Shown one piece after another: positions 59,388-64,000 of a DNA stretch of 64,000 nt (position 1 is the stretch's first letter; every line of letters begins with the position of its first letter). This DNA is from Vibrio metoecus. GTDB lineage: Bacteria > Pseudomonadota > Gammaproteobacteria > Enterobacterales > Vibrionaceae. Below the pieces are notes generated by a model. That model saw only the letters and a list, made by a program, of their open reading frames with translations, ran no database searches and was not told where the DNA came from. The stretch covers positions 1 to 64,000 of the forward strand of contig NZ_JJMN01000010.1 in the NCBI RefSeq assembly GCF_000696385.1, written 5' to 3'. Position numbers and translations under genes: made by a program.

Positions 59388-60374
59388 TTACATGTTGAGT
59401 ACGTATTTATCCATCATCGACACCATTCTGCCAATTTCTGGTTTTGTGATGGTGTCGTTAGCCCCCAGAGCCAACGCCTTGGCGCGGTTATCATCACTCA
59501 TCAATGAGGAGAACATAACAATCGGCATTGAGCGGTAAGATTCATCATCACGCAGGCGCTTGACTAGATGCATACCGTCCATGCGCGGCATTTCAACGTC
59601 AGTGACAACCGCATCAACCAATTCGCTAACGGCAATATTCTCTTCTTTCGCAACGGTTTTGATCTCCATTAATTTCTCAAAGGCTTCACCACCGTCTTTA
59701 CAAGCAATGATGTTATAACCCGCAGAACTCAACGTATCTTGAATCAAACTACGAATAAAGGCAGAGTCATCTACAACCATAACGGTTTTGGCGTTACGCT
59801 TGGTAACCATCCGTTGATTGAGGTCGACTTTTCTATCGACCGTCACATCGTATTTTTCCATGCTCAACTCAGGGTTGATATCGGCAATAATTTTCTCGAA
59901 GTCGAGGATCATGATGAGTTTTTTATCTTGGCGTACCACCGCCACCACACAATCTTGCTCACCCGCCTCAAGAAATTGACTCGGTGATTCTACGTCATTC
60001 CAAGAAATACGATGGATCCGGCTAATACTGTCGATCAAGAAGCCGTTGGTCATGCGGTTAAAATCCGTCACGATCACATATTTTTTGCTGATATCGGTCG
60101 AGGTAGGCACACCAAGCCATCCTGCGAGATCAACGAGCGGCGTCAAAATTTCCCGTGAGGAAAACACCCCTATCATATGTGGTTGGGCATTCGGATAATC
60201 GGTGGTTTCTGGAACTCGAATAACTTCGCGAACTTTCGCGACGTTAATACCGTAGTAACAGGTTTTGGTTCGCCCATCAGGGAGCACTTTCTCAAGATGA
60301 AATTCGATGATCTCTAACTCGTTAGTGCCGCTTTCAGTCAAAATGGTACTGCTTGGGTTGCTCATAATCGTCAC
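59388..60374 (-). CDS. cheV: CheV chemotaxis coupling protein
   Basis: A protein of 325-328 aa with an N-terminal CheW-like domain (about 18-165; YYGINVAKVREVIRVPETTD, MIGVFSSREILTPLVDLAGW) and a C-terminal receiver domain (about 190-325). The receiver has VMVVDDSAFIRSLIQ, phospho-acceptor in DAVVTDVEMPRMDG and Lys in ITKPEIG. It couples chemoreceptors to CheA. Start at GTG 60374 or ATG 60365. It stands alone, between two periplasmic binding proteins, away from a main chemotaxis operon. Confidence 0.92.
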   Translation of the reverse strand: MTIMSNPSSTILTESGTNELEIIEFHLEKVLPDGRTKTCYYGINVAKVREVIRVPETTDYPNAQPHMIGVFSSREILTPLVDLAGWLGVPTSTDISKKYVIVTDFNRMTNGFLIDSISRIHRISWNDVESPSQFLEAGEQDCVVAVVRQDKKLIMILDFEKIIADINPELSMEKYDVTVDRKVDLNQRMVTKRNAKTVMVVDDSAFIRSLIQDTLSSAGYNIIACKDGGEAFEKLMEIKTVAKEENIAVSELVDAVVTDVEMPRMDGMHLVKRLRDDESYRSMPIVMFSSLMSDDNRAKALALGANDTITKPEIGRMVSMMDKYVLNM

Positions 60375-60392
60375 ATCTTCTCGGGATGGTTA

Positions 60393-61160
60393 TCAATATT
60401 TATCGAGTATTGCTTGATACCGATTTACGCCATTTTCATCAACACTGTTTTTAATCAGTTCAATGCCTTTTTGTAAATCTGCTAATACCGACTTATCTAT
60501 ATTTTTGTTAAATGCGTAATACAGTGAACCTTGCATTAAAACGTACACCGTTTCAAAGTCTTCAACGGGAATGTTTTCTTGGCTCATCCACCAGAGTGCA
60601 GTCCTTTCATCATAGGCCAACAAATCAATACGGCGCTTTAGTAGCTGTTCAGCCAAACTGCTCACGGTTGAACCTTCCACCATTGATTCTCTTGGTACAC
60701 CTAATTGCAGTAATTGCTGCTCTCCAATGTCATCACGGATCACGCCAATTCGATAATTCCCTAAATCAATCGGATTGGTCACCGTGATATGGCTTGATTT
60801 GCGGGCTAGCACGACCACTTTTATATCGGCAATCGGCCCCACCCAGTTAAATAAATTTTCGCGATGTGTGGTACGAGTCGTCGAAAACAACACACCATCT
60901 GACTTCAAGAGCGCCGAACGGTAAGATCGTGGCCAAGGTTGCACTAAAATATGTTCTGGACTCAAGGTTACATGAGTTACCGCAGCAGCTTGTTGAAGTA
61001 AATCAACCGCAATGCCTGCGGGCTTACCATCTTGTTCAAAGTTTAGTGGTGGATAATTCTCTGTGTAATACGTTAGCGAATCCAAACCTTGGGCTTGAAC
61101 ATTGACACTCCATCCAAGAACAACACCGAGTATTGCTGTCAAACAAAAACGCCATTGCAT
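60393..61160 (-). CDS. Periplasmic solute-binding protein (family 3)
   Basis: A 255-aa exported protein: signal peptide MQWRFCLTAILGVVLGWSVN, then YYTENYPPLNFEQDGKPAG and IAVDLLQQAA, the classical start of family 3 binding proteins. Later motifs are VVVLARKSSHITVTNPID and LKRRIDLLAYDERTALWWMS. No transport partner is adjacent. It ends 19 bases from the cheV start. Confidence 0.82.
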   Translation of the reverse strand: MQWRFCLTAILGVVLGWSVNVQAQGLDSLTYYTENYPPLNFEQDGKPAGIAVDLLQQAAAVTHVTLSPEHILVQPWPRSYRSALLKSDGVLFSTTRTTHRENLFNWVGPIADIKVVVLARKSSHITVTNPIDLGNYRIGVIRDDIGEQQLLQLGVPRESMVEGSTVSSLAEQLLKRRIDLLAYDERTALWWMSQENIPVEDFETVYVLMQGSLYYAFNKNIDKSVLADLQKGIELIKNSVDENGVNRYQAILDKY

Positions 61161-61225
61161 CTGTCGACCTCATCACATTCGTGTAATCTGTTTAAACTTT
61201 AGATGCAGTTATCCGATCCGTCTAA

Positions 61226-61912
61226 TCAGGATGTGTGGCGCAGTACTCGGCGGTATGTTCGTTCTGGTCGTCCAACCGTACCATAAGTGAGATCCGCCTC
61301 CAACTCTCCAGCACTGATAAGATACTCAAGATAGCGTCGAGCTGTTGTGCGGCTTGCCCCAATTTTGTCACCCGCTTCATCGGCAGTCAGCATGGCAGAG
61401 TCTTGAAATAACACACGAATTTTATCTAACGTTACCGCATCAATTCCTTTCGGTAAACGCTGAGGCAACGTTTCGGTCGCATGGGGGGTAAACATTTTAT
61501 CTACCTTGCTCTGATCAAAATCCGCCCATTGCTTTAACTCACTTTGCCGCAATTGATATTTTTTTAAGGCCGCCTCAAGTCTTGGAAACATCACTGGCTT
61601 GAGTAAATAGTCCACGACTCCTCCGCGCATCGCTTGTTGTAGGGTTTCCACCTCGCGTGCCGCCGTGATCAAAATAACATCGCAATGCACATTGCGCCCA
61701 CGGATCCACTGCAAAAACTCCAGCCCCGTACCATCAGGAAGATAAACATCCAGTAAGATAAGATCCGGATTAAGCACTTCCACTTGCAGACGTGCGTCAG
61801 CTTGTGACGTGGCAATACCCACGACATAAAAACCGTCTAATTGATTGAGATAACGATGATGAAGTTGAGCTATCGCAGGGTCATCTTCAATGATCAGGAT
61901 CCGGGTATTCAT
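61226..61912 (-). CDS. CitB/DcuR-type response regulator
   Basis: A 228-aa regulator. The receiver domain has EDDPAIAQLHHRYLNQ, Asp in LILLDVYLPDGTGLEFL and Lys in DYLLKPVMFPRLEA. A C-terminal helix-turn-helix (LTADEAGDKIGASRTTARRY) is of the CitB/DcuR type. It overlaps the sensor gene at its start (TAATG). Typical targets are genes for C4-dicarboxylate or citrate metabolism; none is in this window. Confidence 0.92.
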   Translation of the reverse strand: MNTRILIIEDDPAIAQLHHRYLNQLDGFYVVGIATSQADARLQVEVLNPDLILLDVYLPDGTGLEFLQWIRGRNVHCDVILITAAREVETLQQAMRGGVVDYLLKPVMFPRLEAALKKYQLRQSELKQWADFDQSKVDKMFTPHATETLPQRLPKGIDAVTLDKIRVLFQDSAMLTADEAGDKIGASRTTARRYLEYLISAGELEADLTYGTVGRPERTYRRVLRHTS

Positions 61913-63528
61913 TACATTTCATCCTTGGGTAAATAGACCGTCATTCTTGTACCTTGTGTTTTGCTATGCATTTCCAACTGCCCTTGATAACGATCGGCCA
62001 GTTGTTTGACCAAATAAAGCCCCACACCACGATTTTGTTTCGCTTTGCTCGACACGCCCTTTTCGGTCAGTTGCCAATGCTCCAGCTCTTTGGGTAACCC
62101 ACAACCTTGGTCATCCACCTCTAAAATGATTTCATTGCCAAAATCACTGATCGACACTTCAATCACTCTGCGGTCTTGTGGAACCACGTTGAGTGCTCGT
62201 ACCGCGCTCAACGTAGCATCAAACGCGTTATCAATCAGATTGCCAAGAATGGTAACTACATCTTCTGCTTTAATATGCTGTGGCAGAGCCTCAAGGCGAG
62301 CCCCCTCTTCAACCCATAATTCTAAACCGAGTTCGCGAGCGCGTTCCGTTTTTCCAAGCAGCATTCCAGCGATCAGCGGGTCCTTAATCGTTTCGCGCAA
62401 AAATTCAATAAGCAACTGATAATGCTCGGTTTCTTGTCCAATCAATTGTTGTACAGACTCAATCTCCCCCATTTGCAACAACCCACTGATGGTATTTAAT
62501 TTATTTCTATGTTCATGGGTTTGTGAACGCAGCATCTCAGCGTATTCACGCGTTTGAGCTAACTGTTCAGTCAATTCATTAATTTCATCGCGCAACCGAA
62601 AGCTGGAAACCGCACCAACCACTTTACCCTCGACGACAATCGGGCTTCGGTTAGCGATAATCCAATGTTTATTCAGATAAAGTTCAATATCGTGATCCGT
62701 TCTGCCGGTGGCAAGTACCGTATAGAGATCACTTTCAGGCAATAACGTCGTTAAACGTCGATTCAACGCCTGCTCGCGCTGCAAACCCAAGATCTCACAA
62801 GCACTTTTATTAATAGAACGCAAAATGCCTTTGTCATCGATGCTGATGATCCCCTCCTTCAAGGTGCTCATCGTCACGTCTAACTCAACATACAATCGAC
62901 CGATTTCTTCTGGTTCAAAACCTAAAATCGCGCGCTGAAAGCGACGGGAGGCATAGCTAGAGACCAACGCATTGGCTCCCACCACTAAGAGAGCTGTCGC
63001 AATCAGATAAAATAGAAAAGGTTCGACTCTATCTTGTAACCGTTCAATCAAGTAACCAACCGAAACCACCCCAAGAATTTCACCATCACGCCCCACAACC
63101 GCCGCTTTGCCGCGCACAGATTTACCTAAAGAACCTTGAGCAAATGAAACATACGCTTCGCCATCAAGCAAAGCTCTATCGTTATCTCCGCCAACCATGG
63201 GTTTCCCAATACGTTCATTAAGCGGGTGAACAAGCCGAATGCCTTTATTGTCACCAATCACGATAAACGCGGCGCCAATCAATTGGGTTAATTCACGATA
63301 GGCTTGTTGTTGTTCATCACTGGCATTGCCCGTTTGGATCATCGAAATCACTGCAGGTGTTTGAGCGAGAAACGCTGCGACCCCCAACGCTTTTTGCCCC
63401 ACTTCTTGTTCTTGGGAGTGTTTGACATAGATAAATCCTGCCGCAACCAACAGTAGCAGCTCGATCAATCCCGATAATGTCATGATGATTAACATTCGCT
63501 TGCGGAAAGTAAGGCTGTTCCACACCAT
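61912..63528 (-). CDS. CitA/DcuS-type sensor histidine kinase
   Basis: A 538-aa sensor. Two transmembrane helices (about 14-34 and 170-190) bracket a periplasmic PAS-like sensor domain (TPAVISMIQTGN, FIVIGDNKGIRLVHPLNERI with the citrate/C4-dicarboxylate-type Arg and His positions). A cytoplasmic PAS domain, the phospho-His in QTHEHRNKLNTISGLLQMGE, and an ATPase domain (LGNLIDNAFDA, DQGCGLPKE, RGVGLYLVKQL) follow. Works with the regulator downstream. Confidence 0.92.
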   Translation of the reverse strand: MVWNSLTFRKRMLIIMTLSGLIELLLLVAAGFIYVKHSQEQEVGQKALGVAAFLAQTPAVISMIQTGNASDEQQQAYRELTQLIGAAFIVIGDNKGIRLVHPLNERIGKPMVGGDNDRALLDGEAYVSFAQGSLGKSVRGKAAVVGRDGEILGVVSVGYLIERLQDRVEPFLFYLIATALLVVGANALVSSYASRRFQRAILGFEPEEIGRLYVELDVTMSTLKEGIISIDDKGILRSINKSACEILGLQREQALNRRLTTLLPESDLYTVLATGRTDHDIELYLNKHWIIANRSPIVVEGKVVGAVSSFRLRDEINELTEQLAQTREYAEMLRSQTHEHRNKLNTISGLLQMGEIESVQQLIGQETEHYQLLIEFLRETIKDPLIAGMLLGKTERARELGLELWVEEGARLEALPQHIKAEDVVTILGNLIDNAFDATLSAVRALNVVPQDRRVIEVSISDFGNEIILEVDDQGCGLPKELEHWQLTEKGVSSKAKQNRGVGLYLVKQLADRYQGQLEMHSKTQGTRMTVYLPKDEM

Positions 63529-63855
63529 AGTTCACTCCTTGTTGGCGAGTGAAAACTAACATCAATTTAACATGGGTGTGAAGTTGTCAGTACATAAGTG
63601 TGAGGCTGGCACGGGATCCGTCCTCTTCACTTTTGGTGAGTGGATTTTCCAGTACCGCCAAGCAAAACTGATTGCATATCTGTTTTATGGCACAGGTCAC
63701 AACAAATCTGCACTTCGTAGCCGCAACTTCGTTGGTTAAGAAGTATACTTAATGCGCAGTGAGCATAAACCAGAGTGGGATGCAACGGAAACCTAACAAT
63801 CACAATAACCCGTGCGACCAAGTTCACTCAACAACACGTCAGAAGGAATAGGGAC
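63529..63855. other. Divergent region after the sensor gene
   Basis: About 330 bases without a gene I can support. A -10-like TATACT at 63744-63749 could serve the partial plus-strand gene, but its -35 is poor. Confidence 0.45.
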
Positions 63856-64000
63856 ATGAGAAGAGATGCTTTTGGAATTTGCCTTTCAAAAGACATGCTT
63901 TGCGAGCATTTACACTCAACGTTCACCCATGTGAGAGCTTATGAAATTGAGCCAGAGACTCATGATGAAATGCGCGTATTGTTTGCGTTTCCCCAAATGT
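63856..64000 (+). CDS. Unknown gene, cut by the window end
   Basis: ATG 63856 preceded by AAGGAATAGGGAC opens a frame to the end of the window: MRRDAFGICLSKDMLCEHLH, then HVRAYEIEPETHDEMR. At least 48 codons, no stop. I do not recognise the family. It is transcribed divergently from the sensor kinase, so it may belong to that regulon. Confidence 0.5.
   Translation, partial: MRRDAFGICLSKDMLCEHLHSTFTHVRAYEIEPETHDEMRVLFAFPQM

Noticed and set aside
63627..63827. 66-codon minus-strand frame beside the sensor kinase
   Set aside because: No ribosome site, no recognisable domain, and it lies in a divergent promoter region.

Overview
The window looks like a stretch of a Vibrio chromosome, most probably Vibrio cholerae or a very close relative. 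The calls that point there are a TonB2-ExbB2-ExbD2-TtpC cluster with the short TonB2, an AlmE-AlmF-AlmG lipid A glycylation cluster, an EAL/GGDEF pair like AcgA-AcgB, a CioAB-type bd oxidase, and a galT-galK-galM operon. From memory it resembles the chromosome I region around VC1540-VC1605 of V. cholerae N16961; I could not check this.

Layout. 0-7 kb: a DUF3080 lipoprotein, a broken periplasmic ATP-dependent DNA ligase, and the minus-strand TonB2 energy-transduction operon. 7-13 kb: the ugpBAEC glycerol-3-phosphate importer behind a good Pho box, followed by a DeoR-type regulator and the phosphodiesterase ugpQ. 13-16.6 kb: a minus-strand sugar group (YhcH-like, RidA-like, LacI-type regulator, GH1 6-phospho-beta-glucosidase) with a 25-bp palindromic operator. 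16.9-20 kb: katG and a porin. 20.6-26.2 kb: a MacAB-TolC-like exporter with separate permease and ATPase genes. 26.3-28.6 kb: CioAB with a perfect FNR box upstream. 29-33 kb: an SLC13-type anion transporter with a divergent AraC regulator, and small membrane or ASCH proteins. 32.8-35.5 kb: almGFE. 35.7-39.3 kb: an oxidative-stress group (sodC, ankyrin protein, periplasmic catalase katB, RclC-like DUF417 protein).

39.4-48.2 kb holds the most interesting block. A two-component system whose sensor has a PhnD-like periplasmic domain lies divergently from a rhodanese, a GltD-like FAD/Fe-S oxidoreductase, an HdrB-like CCG protein, a TVP38 membrane protein and a lone two-domain ABC permease. An 18-bp perfect palindrome sits between the two arms. 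I read it as an inducible sulfur-compound (disulfide or persulfide) reduction system.

48.3-64 kb: an EAL/GGDEF pair, galTKM with a recognisable promoter (CRP site, extended -10, two Gal operators), a DHA2 drug exporter, two tRNA-Val(GAC) genes, a membrane diguanylate cyclase, a DUF2726 membrane protein, CheV between two periplasmic solute-binding proteins, a CitA/CitB-type two-component system, and the start of an unknown gene.

An unusual property of this sequence is the number of interrupted reading frames. About twelve protein genes and one tRNA carry single-base indels, mostly in or next to short homopolymers and sometimes as compensating +1/-1 pairs. Restoring one base recovers a conserved family sequence each time. 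That pattern fits sequencing error better than gene decay, so the 'pseudogene' labels below mean 'interrupted in this sequence', not proven loss of function.
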